A DNA stretch of 64,000 nt from Chloroflexota bacterium. GTDB taxonomy: Bacteria; Chloroflexota; Anaerolineae; Anaerolineales; Villigracilaceae. Below the pieces are notes generated by a model. It was not told where the DNA came from. It worked only from the letters and a program-made list of their open reading frames with translations, and searched no databases. Below are positions 16,263 to 25,130 of this stretch, piece by piece; position 1 is the stretch's first letter; every line of letters begins with the position of its first letter. The stretch covers positions 62,001 to 126,000 of the forward strand of contig JACRBL010000029.1 of assembly GCA_016234485.1 (NCBI GenBank). Direction: 5' to 3'. A program made the translations under genes and the position numbers.

Positions 16263-17858
16263 TTATTGGCTAAAGAACGCAATATTTCGATGAATGGATT
16301 CGGAAAATTGGGAAGAGACAAGTTCCATCTCATTTTCAACTGTTTTTGGATCGGTTAATTCGCATGCCAGGTTTTTTGCCATTTGCAGTAAAACGGGCAA
16401 TGATTCACGCACCATGGAGAGTTGGTAATCGCCGTCCATGATTAGCTCTTTTGGAGAAAATTGTAATGGCCAGTTTCGTTCAAAAGCGGTTCGTTGCAGA
16501 TATTCGAGAAAAGCTGAACTGACCTGCGCGCCGCCGGATTGGAAGGAAATGTTGTACAAACGCTTCAAATAGACCAGATAATAATCCATAAGCAACTTTC
16601 TGATATTGGCATGTTCATAGGAGCCACATAACGTGTGCAGGTGGCTAATCATTGATTTTTGATAGTCGGATAGGGATTGATCCAGTGAGTAATCCTGTTC
16701 AAAAAGAATGCGAAACAACAATGCGCACCCTCTATACTCTCCGCTTGGATTAAGAACTGAGCCGATAATGTAGACACCTTGTGCCCCTCCAAAACTATCG
16801 CTCAGTTGGAGCGGATAATCCACAATCTTTCCATCCTTACGTATTCTTTCAAGAATGGATTTGGAGATTCCTTCGGGGATTTGCAGAAGTTCTGATAAAG
16901 ATTTGCCATGAATATCGTTTACCCCAAAAACGACGCTGAAATTATTGCTGGTTTCGATGACTTTATCATCTCCTCCAAGAAAAACCAGGATGCTGGTGTT
17001 AGGGATTGGTTTGGGCTGAAGAATAGTTTCGAACGGACGGTACTGTGGCCACGTTAAACGTAGGGCATATAAGCCCACAAGCCAAAATAGATACGAGATA
17101 TTATAGGGCGCGTCCACCAGAGTTCCGCTAAATAGATTCACTTTCAAATCAGGGTAATACAAGTCAAATAGCACTGCGTATGAAAAAATCAAATTTGAAA
17201 GCGAATGCGCCAGAAAACCGATGGTGATAAGGATCCACCCCACACCTTGATCGCCGCCGGTAAAAATGAAGAAGAGGCGCAAGACCCACATCAAAAGTAG
17301 CAGATCTGCCACGGGGAAAATGATATTCAGACTGCTTTGTAGCATATCTGATGTATCGTTGCTTTGAATGGTTGGGTTTACAACAAAGATCCACGTAAAC
17401 AGAATGGTTACGGTTAAAACTCCCCAAAGTCCCCATCTCTGCATGGGATTCAATCGAAGGGGAATAACACGCAGGCGCTTATACAGTCCATATCCGATGG
17501 GTATGTAACCCACTAGCCAGAAAAAGTCGGCAAGGGAGGGATAAGGAACCTCTTGAAACAAATAACCGTAAACTACCCATAAGATTTCGGCGGTGGTCCA
17601 AAAGGCCCATCCAACCACTAGGTTTCCCCATAGGATGCGACTGCTTGTGCCGACGCTGACCAATTTCCAAAGCGAAAAAGCAAACAATGTTGTTACGATT
17701 GCTAGTGGAATGGTCATAAAATTATTTAATGTATATACAAATTGATCTCCGCCAATGACAAAAATATTAATTGCCAAGTAAGCAATGATAATAATGCTCG
17801 AAACAATAATCGCAAATTTGAATTTAGCGTTAGTGGCGGTGAGGCGGGACCTTAGCAT
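16263..17858 (-). CDS. Polytopic membrane protein with cytoplasmic PAS-like region, no output domain
   Basis: 531 residues from ATG 17858, preceded by AAGGATTGTAT (a TTG at 17864 is in frame). Residues ~15-285 contain about nine hydrophobic helices (IIVSSIIIIAYLAINIFVIGG, LADFFWLVGYIPIGYGLY and others). Residues ~300-400 resemble a PAS domain (SILVFLGGDDKVIETSNNFSVVFG, then LLQIPEGI and LQLSDSF). The C-terminal ~120 residues are helical, without His-kinase, GGDEF, EAL or HTH motifs. It looks like a sensor that signals through protein contact. The DNA is noticeably more AT-rich than neighbouring genes. Confidence 0.65.
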   Translation of the reverse strand: MLRSRLTATNAKFKFAIIVSSIIIIAYLAINIFVIGGDQFVYTLNNFMTIPLAIVTTLFAFSLWKLVSVGTSSRILWGNLVVGWAFWTTAEILWVVYGYLFQEVPYPSLADFFWLVGYIPIGYGLYKRLRVIPLRLNPMQRWGLWGVLTVTILFTWIFVVNPTIQSNDTSDMLQSSLNIIFPVADLLLLMWVLRLFFIFTGGDQGVGWILITIGFLAHSLSNLIFSYAVLFDLYYPDLKVNLFSGTLVDAPYNISYLFWLVGLYALRLTWPQYRPFETILQPKPIPNTSILVFLGGDDKVIETSNNFSVVFGVNDIHGKSLSELLQIPEGISKSILERIRKDGKIVDYPLQLSDSFGGAQGVYIIGSVLNPSGEYRGCALLFRILFEQDYSLDQSLSDYQKSMISHLHTLCGSYEHANIRKLLMDYYLVYLKRLYNISFQSGGAQVSSAFLEYLQRTAFERNWPLQFSPKELIMDGDYQLSMVRESLPVLLQMAKNLACELTDPKTVENEMELVSSQFSESIHRNIAFFSQ

Positions 17859-17864
17859 ATACAA

Positions 17865-18094
17865 TCCTTGTTATTGTCTGAACATGCCGTCATGACGACG
17901 ATAAACCTCATTATCAAAAGACCTCGTTGGCGTTTGTTTGTATATGTTGGCTTTTGATGAAATTAAGTGAATATCTTTCTTTATCCAAGGTTGCAAAATA
18001 ATTATAAGCCAGTTTATTCAAATCAGTCCCGCCTCGCGACGGGACTGATAACTACTCTCTGTTCTCGGCGCAGCCCCCTGTGGGCGCTCTCTGA
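17865..18094. other. Intergenic region with a hairpin downstream of folD
   Basis: No gene is seen. A stem TCAGTCCCG/CGGGACTGA at 18023-18048 lies downstream of folD and could be its weak terminator (read leftward it is followed by TTTGAAT). The remainder, AT-rich, should contain the leftward promoter of the membrane PAS gene. Confidence 0.5.
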
Positions 18095-19006
18095 CTACTT
18101 ATCTTGAATTTCCGCCGCCCGCAATGTATTCGCCATCAACATCGCGATCGTCATCGGGCCGACGCCGCCAGGGACGGGGGTGATGAAGCCCGCCACTTCC
18201 TTGGCTTCTTCATAGTTCACGTCACCGACGAGTCTCTGCATCGGCTTGCCAGTCTTCGGGCTGATCATCTGCTGACCATCGGGGCCGAGTTTCGGAACGC
18301 CGTTGATGCCCACGTCAATGACCGCCGCGCCGGGCTTGATCCAATCGCCGCGCACCATTTCGGCGCGACCGATGGCCGCGATGATGATGTCCGCATTTTT
18401 CATGACGGCGGGGATATCCTTCGTGCGTGAATGGACGACCGTCACAGTGGCGTCTTCTTTCACCAGCAACAACGCGGCAGGCATGCCCACGATGTTCGAG
18501 CGGCCCAGCACCACCGCGTTTGCGCCCTTGATCGTCACGCCCGCTTCCTTCAACAAATAGATGCATCCGTATGGCGTGCAAGGCACAAAGAGCGGCTCGC
18601 GGCCTTTTTGCGCCAGGCGGCCCAGATTGATCGGCGAGAAACCGTCCACATCCTTCTCGATGCTGATGAGTTGAAGAACGCGCTCTTCATCTAAGTGAGA
18701 GGGGAGCGGCAACTGCACGAGAATGCCATTCACCTTCGGATCGGCGTTCAACTCTTTGATGAGTTTCTCCAAATCCTCCTGCGAAATATCGGCGGGAAGC
18801 GGCTTGTGGTACGAGGTCATGCCGAGTTCGGCGCAGGCCTTCTGTTTCATGCTCACGTAGGTGGCCGAGTCAATGCGTTCGCCTACCAGCACGGTGGCCA
18901 GCGCGGGCTGCGATTTTCCCGCGGCAATGCGCGCCGCGACCTTATCCTTCACTTCGTTGCGCACTTTTTGCGCGATGGCGGTTCCATCAATGATCTGAGC
19001 GGTCAT
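18095..19006 (-). CDS. folD: Bifunctional methylenetetrahydrofolate dehydrogenase/cyclohydrolase
   Basis: 303 residues; the start follows AAGGAGCAAACC. The catalytic phrase ATYVSMKQKAC contains the active-site Tyr and Lys. PLPADISQEDL and GILVQLPLPSHLDEE match family signature 1, the NADP-binding loop reads VVLGRSNIVGMP, and the C-terminal phrase is TPVPGGVGPMTIAML. The protein converts 5,10-methylene-THF to 10-formyl-THF in the cytoplasm. It carries a small insertion around PKLGPDGQQMISPKTGKPM compared with short bacterial FolD. It appears to be a single-gene unit. Confidence 0.97.
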   Translation of the reverse strand: MTAQIIDGTAIAQKVRNEVKDKVAARIAAGKSQPALATVLVGERIDSATYVSMKQKACAELGMTSYHKPLPADISQEDLEKLIKELNADPKVNGILVQLPLPSHLDEERVLQLISIEKDVDGFSPINLGRLAQKGREPLFVPCTPYGCIYLLKEAGVTIKGANAVVLGRSNIVGMPAALLLVKEDATVTVVHSRTKDIPAVMKNADIIIAAIGRAEMVRGDWIKPGAAVIDVGINGVPKLGPDGQQMISPKTGKPMQRLVGDVNYEEAKEVAGFITPVPGGVGPMTIAMLMANTLRAAEIQDK

Positions 19007-19159
19007 GGTTTGCTCCTTGTCGGTTTTCGTGAAATATTGTACGAATATTATACATTCTCTCTCCCGTCCATAAAAGTGACACTTATCCTTATTTCGTGTT
19101 GCGTGTTACGTGTTGCGTAAGCCCTTTTTATCCGTCACACCTGCCCTCGCACCGCGCAA

Positions 19160-20458
19160 TTACCAATTACCAATTACCCCCTTCATTCCCTCCCTGCCCG
19201 ATTCAACCAACTCCACCTCGTCAATTTCGTTCCAACGAGGTGACGAAGCCGCGGCGCGCACCCGCAGATAATTCTCCGCCCAGCCCTCCATTTGCCAGCC
19301 CCACTCGTCCAACTCGCTGACCGATTCCCACAATACCGACATCCTCCGCCCGACGAATCTCTGCCGATAAGATTTGGACGACTCTTCCAGCGCCTCCCGC
19401 AAAACCGCATTTCGCTTCTTTCGGACCTCGGGCCGGGTCTGCCCCTTCATCTTCGCGGCCCCCGTGCCTGGACGCGGCGAATACGTGAACACGTGCCCGC
19501 CCGCGAACTCCATCTCGCGGACAAAGGCCAGCGTCTCGGCGAACTCGGCGTCGGTTTCGCCAGGGAAGCCCGCGATGACGTCGGTGGTGATCGCCACGTC
19601 GCGGATGCTCCTCCGCGCGGCCGCGACCAGCGCGCGGAACGAGGCGGGCGTGGTCTTGCGCGCCATCCGCCGAAGCGTGGACTCGCTCCCAGATTGGAGG
19701 GGGAGATGCAGGTGGGGCATGATGCGGGGATTTTCCCAGAGCGAGAAAAAGCCCTCGTCCAAATCCCAGGGTTCCAGCGAGGACAGTCTCAGGCGCGGCG
19801 TGTCGGTTTGTTCGAGAATCGCGCCGACGAGTTCGCGCAGGTGGCGTTCCCATTCTTGTCCCCACGAGCCGAGATGGACGCCCGTCAGCACGATCTCCTT
19901 CGTCCCGCCTGCCAGCGCAAATTGAATATCCTGAATCACATCCGCCAACGGACGCGAGCGCGATTCGCCGCGCGCCACCGTGGTGATGCAAAACGTGCAG
20001 GCATTGTCGCATCCATCTTGAACCTTTATGAAAGCCCGCGTCCGCCGATGCAACCCAGGCAGAGGAACACGCTCAATGGGTTGCAGGTCAAAAGTCGAAG
20101 GCTTGTCCTGAGAGACGCCGAAGGGTTGAAGGTCAAGCAGTTCTGCGACGAGATTCTCCTTGTGATTATTGCCTACAACTTTTAGAACATTCGGTAGATT
20201 TGCTGCTTCTTTTGGTTGAAGAGTCGCCCAACACCCCGTCGGGACAATTTGCCCCACGCCTGCGCGCGCGAGATGACGAATCAACTGCCGCGAATCCGCC
20301 GCCGCGTCCGATGTCACCGCGCAGGTGTTGACCACCGCCAAATCCGCGCCCTCGGCGGACGCGACGACCTCATGTCCCGCCGCGCGGAAGCCCCGCGCCA
20401 TCGTTTCGATTTCGCTTTGGTTAAGACGACAGCCGATCGTGTCGAGATAAATTTTCAA
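19160..20458 (-). CDS. mtaB: tRNA methylthiotransferase MtaB-like
   Basis: 432 residues. I chose TTG 20458 (MKIYLDTIGCRLNQSE) because GGAGA lies six bases upstream and the family starts at this point; TTG 20479 would add seven residues. The N-terminal domain has the three cluster cysteines in TIGCRLN, VNTCAVT and PTGCWA. The radical-SAM motif is in VQDGCDNACTFC. A C-terminal TRAM-like region follows. It should add a methylthio group to t6A37 of ANN-decoding tRNAs. A 45-base segment (20081-20136), flanked by near-identical TTG(C/A)AGGTCAA copies, is inserted in frame between the N-terminal and radical-SAM domains. Confidence 0.92.
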   Translation of the reverse strand: MKIYLDTIGCRLNQSEIETMARGFRAAGHEVVASAEGADLAVVNTCAVTSDAAADSRQLIRHLARAGVGQIVPTGCWATLQPKEAANLPNVLKVVGNNHKENLVAELLDLQPFGVSQDKPSTFDLQPIERVPLPGLHRRTRAFIKVQDGCDNACTFCITTVARGESRSRPLADVIQDIQFALAGGTKEIVLTGVHLGSWGQEWERHLRELVGAILEQTDTPRLRLSSLEPWDLDEGFFSLWENPRIMPHLHLPLQSGSESTLRRMARKTTPASFRALVAAARRSIRDVAITTDVIAGFPGETDAEFAETLAFVREMEFAGGHVFTYSPRPGTGAAKMKGQTRPEVRKKRNAVLREALEESSKSYRQRFVGRRMSVLWESVSELDEWGWQMEGWAENYLRVRAAASSPRWNEIDEVELVESGREGMKGVIGNW

Positions 20459-20470
20459 GCATGGTCTCCA

Positions 20471-20496
20471 GTACCGCAAAATTAATTTTGCGGTAC
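20471..20496. repeat. Perfect 26-base palindrome
   Basis: The sequence from 20471 to 20496 is its own exact reverse complement; the core is AAAATTAATTTT with GTACCGC/GCGGTAC ends. It lies between the stop of the lipoprotein gene and the start of mtaB, both leftward. It could be a terminator stem without a full T-run, or a protein-binding dyad. Confidence 0.8.
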
Positions 20497-20497
20497 T

Positions 20498-21175
20498 TTA
20501 CGGTTGGATCACAATGAACCGATCAAAAATAATATCCACGCCACCCTCGTCCACCGCGCCGGCCAGCAGGCCGATCTCGCCGCTCGCGAGCGTGGAATCG
20601 AAGGCCTGCGCGATGGGGAAGCCGTTTACGTAAAACGTGAGCGTGCTGCCCACGCAATCGGCGCGCAGATGGTTGATGCTCACGCCCGTGTTGATATTGG
20701 CCGAGTTCGCCATCTGATCCTGTCCGAGCAAGACCGTGCCTTGATCGTTGGAAAGGCCGATGGCGTAAAAGCCGTCACTGCTGATCGCCATGAAATAGAA
20801 ACTGGGCAAGCCCCCCACGTTGTTGTATCGGCAGACGATACCCGCCAGGTTCGAGTCGGGGCCGTCCAGTTTGGCCGTGTCCACTTCGACGCGGGTGTCG
20901 GTGAAGCGCCTTTCGAGTGTGGAAAAATAATGAAGCGGCGCGCCGTTGAGCACGAAGCGATAGACGCCGTTGTCGTAATCCATCGCGGCTTCCACCGAGG
21001 AGAAATGATCGAAGCCGCTGGATGCATTCGAGAAATCGTCCTCGAACAAAACCGTGCCAGAGGCAGGGAGCGGCGGCTCCACTGTGGGGCCAGAAATACC
21101 GTCCAGGCTCGGCAGGGCGCAAGCAATGGAAAGTAGCAGAATGATGGCGGGCAGGATCAGTTTTTGAATTTTCAT
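20498..21175 (-). CDS. Lipoprotein with concanavalin-A-like (DUF1080-type) domain
   Basis: 225 residues; AAGGAATCTCC precedes the ATG. Lipoprotein signal MKIQKLILPAIILLLSIAC with lipobox SIAC. After a Pro-rich linker, residues ~40-225 show the jelly-roll pattern of DUF1080/LamG-like domains: VLFEDDFSNASSGF, YDNGVYRFVL, DTRVEVDTAKLDG, FYFMAISSDGFYAIGL, LRADCVGSTLTFYVNG and GEIGLLAGAVDEGG. It is likely surface-exposed and carbohydrate-binding. No catalytic residues are evident. Confidence 0.75.
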   Translation of the reverse strand: MKIQKLILPAIILLLSIACALPSLDGISGPTVEPPLPASGTVLFEDDFSNASSGFDHFSSVEAAMDYDNGVYRFVLNGAPLHYFSTLERRFTDTRVEVDTAKLDGPDSNLAGIVCRYNNVGGLPSFYFMAISSDGFYAIGLSNDQGTVLLGQDQMANSANINTGVSINHLRADCVGSTLTFYVNGFPIAQAFDSTLASGEIGLLAGAVDEGGVDIIFDRFIVIQP

Positions 21176-21258
21176 GGTTCGGAGATTCCTTCGGTATTCT
21201 TCATTTCTCTACCGTCCATCCGTCACACCTGCACTGCAACAAACGCAGTGCGGCGCAA

Positions 21259-21345
21259 GTGTTGCGAGGGTGATCTTCCCGAAGCAATCCCCTCTCGTGG
21301 GGCGGGGATTGCTTCGTCGGGAAGACCACCCTCCTCGCAATGACG
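21259..21345. repeat. Dispersed repeat family A (CATTGCGAGG/GAAGCAATC), copy 1
   Basis: Inverted-repeat element with GAAGCAATCCCC and GGGGATTGCTTC in the middle and TTGCGAGGGTG / CACCCTCCTCGCAATGACG at the ends. Related copies occur at 30152, 45672 and 49660, all in intergenic gaps. Confidence 0.85.
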
Positions 21346-21372
21346 AGACTCAGGTTTTTATATGGCATCAAG

Positions 21373-22767
21373 TTACGGAAAATACAATTCCAACAACTTC
21401 GCGGCGGCTTGTCCTTGCGCGCCGTTGGGGTCGAGTTCCTGCGCGCGCAAGAGCGAAGCGCGGGCTTTTTCCATTTCATTGGTTTCGAGATAAAGGATGC
21501 CCAAATGCAAATGCGCGGGCGCGTAATTTTCGTCCAGTTCCAGCGCGGCGCGTAGATTCAATTCCGCTGTCACGGGCAGTTCGGCGGCGAGATAGGTCCA
21601 GCCCAGCAGATCGTAGGACGCGGCCTTGTCGGGGGCGAAGGTCAGCGCTTTTTGCGCGGCGGGGATGCCGAACTCCGTCACACGGTAGGAATATTGCGCG
21701 CTAAACACCGCCAGCAATCGCCAGTAGGTGACCTCGTTGGGCGCGAATTCAATTGCGCGTAGGTAAGCCGTCAGCGCGGAGGGCAGGTCGCCCGCGAAGG
21801 TGAACGCGTCGGCCAGCGCGGCCTGGTAGGCGGGGTTGTCCTGTTCGATGGCCGCGGCCCACTGGAATTGCGCCAGCGCTTTTTGCGGTTCGTCCATGCG
21901 CTTCCAATAGAGACCATACAACGCGCGGATGCTGGCGTCGAACGGATCAAGACGGACGGCCCGCGCCAACTCCTCGCCTCCATCCTGCCCGAGGTGCTGT
22001 CTCGCCTCGCCGAGCCAGGCCCACGCCTGCGCGTTTTCCCCGTCTGCCTCGGACGCGCGTTGGAAGGCCTCGCCCGCCAATTGCCACTCGCTGACGAGTC
22101 CCAGCCCGCGGCCGATCGCCACGAGCCTGCGCGATTCGTCGGGTTGGATCGCGCCCAGGTTGAGCGCCGAGATCATCGTCTGCATGGAGGGTTCGTAGGC
22201 GGCGTCGAGTTGGGTTGCGGCGTTCAATTCATCGTAGGCAGAATCGGGTTTGTAAATGGAAAGTAATAATCCCAATCGGTGGCGCGCGGCGGCTTCGTTT
22301 TCTTCGAGGGCGAGATACTTTTGCAGCGCGCCCATCTCGGATTCAAATTCGCCCTGCGCGTTAAACGCGAGCGCGAGTTGACGATGGATGGCGGCGCTAT
22401 CTTCGTAAATTTCCAGCCCGCTTTGCAGAGATTTTGCGGAGTCTTCGTAGCGGCCCAATTCGTAATACGCAGCGCCGAGGTCGCGCCAGCCATCGGCGGA
22501 GAGGGATTTGGCTTGCGAGAGGATGCGCGTCGCGGCGGGCATGTCGCGGCTTGCGAAGGCGGCGCGCCCCGCGCGTTCGGGCAGGTCGGCGCGCCAGAAG
22601 AGGAAGAGGGAGGCGTGTTCGAGCGGCGCGACCGCGTCTAAGGCGCGACCCGCCGCGAGGTCCGATTCGGCGCGTTGAACTTCGGCCAGCGCGGAGAAAT
22701 AGGCAGGCGCGAGGATGAGTCCAATGATGAAAAGCAGGATGAGAAGTCGGGATAGGAAGGCGCGCAT
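21373..22767 (-). CDS. TPR-repeat protein with N-terminal membrane anchor
   Basis: 464 residues starting at ATG 22767 (MRAFLSRLLILLFIIGLILA). The start fits a membrane/signal helix and lies 10-12 bases downstream of a minus-strand TATAAT. The rest is a chain of about ten tetratricopeptide repeats (for example DLGAAYYELGRYEDSAKSLQSGLEIYE cut into two helices, HRQLALAFNAQGEFESEM, AHLHLGILYLETNEMEKARASL). TPRs hold protein complexes together. It diverges from the kinase-like gene at 22816, and the two share a very short promoter region. Confidence 0.85.
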   Translation of the reverse strand: MRAFLSRLLILLFIIGLILAPAYFSALAEVQRAESDLAAGRALDAVAPLEHASLFLFWRADLPERAGRAAFASRDMPAATRILSQAKSLSADGWRDLGAAYYELGRYEDSAKSLQSGLEIYEDSAAIHRQLALAFNAQGEFESEMGALQKYLALEENEAAARHRLGLLLSIYKPDSAYDELNAATQLDAAYEPSMQTMISALNLGAIQPDESRRLVAIGRGLGLVSEWQLAGEAFQRASEADGENAQAWAWLGEARQHLGQDGGEELARAVRLDPFDASIRALYGLYWKRMDEPQKALAQFQWAAAIEQDNPAYQAALADAFTFAGDLPSALTAYLRAIEFAPNEVTYWRLLAVFSAQYSYRVTEFGIPAAQKALTFAPDKAASYDLLGWTYLAAELPVTAELNLRAALELDENYAPAHLHLGILYLETNEMEKARASLLRAQELDPNGAQGQAAAKLLELYFP

Positions 22768-22779
22768 GATGTCGCAATA

Positions 22780-22806
22780 ATTATATCCTTTGAATGGCAG
22801 TATAAT
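22780..22806. promoter_or_regulatory. Back-to-back -10 boxes giving near-leaderless divergent transcripts
   Basis: A TATAAT on the minus strand (22780-22785) ends 12 bases before the ATG of the TPR gene. A TATAAT on the plus strand (22801-22806) ends nine bases before the ATG of the kinase-like gene. Neither start has a ribosome-binding site. With transcription starting about seven bases past a -10 box, both mRNAs would begin at or just before the ATG. Confidence 0.55.
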
Positions 22807-22815
22807 TGCTCGCGT

Positions 22816-25128
22816 ATGGGTTCTTCGCAAATCCTTTCTTTCATTACCAGCCCGCAGGGAAATGTCATTTATCACATTCTGCTGGCTTATTTTGTCGCTT
22901 CATCGCTGTATTTCGCCTTCTTCCTTTGGCGCGCGAGCGACTTTCCTCAAGCGCGGCGGACGATGATCGGGCTTGGGATTCTGCTCGGCGTTAACCTGTT
23001 GATGTTCCTGGTGAGCGGTTTGGGATGGCAACAGATTTTTAATTTAAATGTCTGGCTTCCGCCGCTGGATCGCGCCTTTGTTTTGATCGGCCTGATCTGG
23101 GTGATCTGGCTGTGGGCTTTCCCCGAACCCAGCGCCGCGGCAGACTCAGCGGCGGCTTTGCTGAGTTTAGTGGTGGCTTCGTGCATCGGTTTTGCGCTGA
23201 TGGATAAAGCCGCGTTGGATGCAGATTCGTTCAACGCCACCATGCAGGATGGTTTGTGGCAGGTGGCCTCGGTGGGCTTCACGTTGATCGGCGCGTTGAT
23301 TTTGCTCATCCGCAGGCCGAGCGCGTGGGGGAGCGGTTTGGTTTTCATGGCGCTGGCTTTTGCGGGTCACATGCTGTATTTGTGGAGCGACCGCATAGCG
23401 GGCGATTTTCCGAACGCGGTGCGCTGGGCTTATTTGGCGGCGTACCCGATTCTTTTGACCCTGCCGCAACGCTTCCCCGCGCCCACCAGCCAGCCGATGT
23501 CGGTGCGACAGGAGACCTCCGTCCCCGAGCGCAGGCGTTACAGCACCGACCCGAAAACCTTCCATGCCCTGCTTGATCTCGCCGCGGAGACGAACACCAC
23601 CAAGGTGAGCCAGTCTGTCACCCGTGCCATCGCGCAGACTATGCTGGCTGACCTGTGTTTCCTCATTTATCTCACCGACAATAAAAACCAATTGCAGATC
23701 GTTTCGGGTTATGACTTAATCCGCGAAGAAGCGCTCGAAGGCGGAAGTTTGAACAAGACCGCCGTGCCGATGCTGGCGGGCGCGATCCAGCGCGGACGTC
23801 CGTTGCGCCTGCCTGCCAGCGGAACGTCGGCGGATATCAAGGGGCTGGGCGATGTGCTAGGCTTGGGCAACCCAGGCAACTTGATTTGCGTGCCGATGCT
23901 GACGAAGGAAAAAGAATCCATCGGCGGCATCATGTTGCTCTCGCCGTATTCCAATCGTTTGTGGAGCGCGGAAGATCAGGCCTTTTTGGCGAACATCGCC
24001 GCCTCGCTGGTGTCCATCGTCCAGCGCGGACAACAGGTGACCGCCCTGCAACAAAAGGAACAGGCGGCGCAGTCCACGCTGGATGAAATGCGCGTCCAAC
24101 TCTTGCAAGCCAAGAGCGAGAACGAAAAACTGACGCGTCAGTTGGATGAGGCCGCAAAAATCCCGCCGTCCGCCATTACCGAAAGCGCGCCCGACCGCTC
24201 GGCGGAGATCGCCGCGGCGAACGCGCGTCTGATGGAATTGGAGCAGGAGATCAACACGTTGCGCGCCGCCAAGAAGCCGCGTGGCACGAACGAAGTGAAC
24301 CAACTTGAAAAGGAAATACGCATTACGCTCGAAGACGTGGCGCGCCTGCAAAATCAACTGGCCGCGGCCAACATGAAAATTCTCGAACTGGAAAAAGGCT
24401 CCAAACTGGAACGCTCCAACGAGCAGGCCGAAGTGGTCACGTCCATTTCGCAGGAATTGCGCCAGCCGATGTCTTCGATTGTGGGCTACACCGACCTGTT
24501 GCTGGGAGAATCGGTGGGCATCCTCGGCGCGTTGCAACGAAAATTCGTGGAGCGCATCAAGGCCTCCACCGAGCGCATCGGAAGCCTGATAGACGATCTC
24601 ATCCAAATGACCACGCTCGAATCAGGGCTGGCAGATTTGAAGCCCGAACTGGTGGATATCAACTCGGTGATTGACAACGCCATGTCGTACACCAGCAGTC
24701 AACTGCGCGAGAAGAATATCACCATGCGGCTCGACCTGCCGCGCACGCTGGCGCCCATCCACGCGGACCGCGAAGCGTTGGCGCAGATTCTCATCCACCT
24801 GTTGCAGAACGCGGGCGCGGCCACGCCCAATGAAGGCAACGTGACCTTGAAAGTGCAGACGCGCAAGGAGGATGCCCAAGATTACGTCCTCATCCAGGTG
24901 ACTGACACGGGCGGCGGAATCCCATCCGACGATTTGCCGCGCGTCTTCACCCGCCTCTATCGCGCCGAAAACGTCCTCATCCAGGGCGTGGGCGATACGG
25001 GCGTGGGACTTTCCATTGCCAAGACGTTGACCGAAGCGCAACGCGGCCGCATCTGGGTGGAGAGCGAGCCGAATGTCGGCTCCACGTTCAGCGTCCTGCT
25101 TCCCATCGTGCAAGCGGGTGAGAGGTAA
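22816..25128 (+). CDS. Membrane sensor kinase-like protein whose phospho-acceptor His is Gln
   Basis: 770 residues. Seven or so membrane helices span ~18-215, followed by a GAF domain (~250-420: FHALLDLAAETNTTKVSQSVTR, LICVPMLTKEKESIGGIMLLS), a long coiled coil (~420-540) and a HisKA region. The HisKA motif reads ISQELRQPMSSIVGY, with Q546 where the phosphorylated His should be. The HATPase domain is intact (ILIHLLQNAGAAT, DTGGGIPSDDL, GDTGVGLSIAK). Autophosphorylation in the usual way is therefore unlikely; it may bind ATP and regulate by conformation or partner with another kinase. It is followed by the LysM gene after two bases. Confidence 0.85.
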   Translation: MGSSQILSFITSPQGNVIYHILLAYFVASSLYFAFFLWRASDFPQARRTMIGLGILLGVNLLMFLVSGLGWQQIFNLNVWLPPLDRAFVLIGLIWVIWLWAFPEPSAAADSAAALLSLVVASCIGFALMDKAALDADSFNATMQDGLWQVASVGFTLIGALILLIRRPSAWGSGLVFMALAFAGHMLYLWSDRIAGDFPNAVRWAYLAAYPILLTLPQRFPAPTSQPMSVRQETSVPERRRYSTDPKTFHALLDLAAETNTTKVSQSVTRAIAQTMLADLCFLIYLTDNKNQLQIVSGYDLIREEALEGGSLNKTAVPMLAGAIQRGRPLRLPASGTSADIKGLGDVLGLGNPGNLICVPMLTKEKESIGGIMLLSPYSNRLWSAEDQAFLANIAASLVSIVQRGQQVTALQQKEQAAQSTLDEMRVQLLQAKSENEKLTRQLDEAAKIPPSAITESAPDRSAEIAAANARLMELEQEINTLRAAKKPRGTNEVNQLEKEIRITLEDVARLQNQLAAANMKILELEKGSKLERSNEQAEVVTSISQELRQPMSSIVGYTDLLLGESVGILGALQRKFVERIKASTERIGSLIDDLIQMTTLESGLADLKPELVDINSVIDNAMSYTSSQLREKNITMRLDLPRTLAPIHADREALAQILIHLLQNAGAATPNEGNVTLKVQTRKEDAQDYVLIQVTDTGGGIPSDDLPRVFTRLYRAENVLIQGVGDTGVGLSIAKTLTEAQRGRIWVESEPNVGSTFSVLLPIVQAGER

Positions 25129-25130
25129 TT

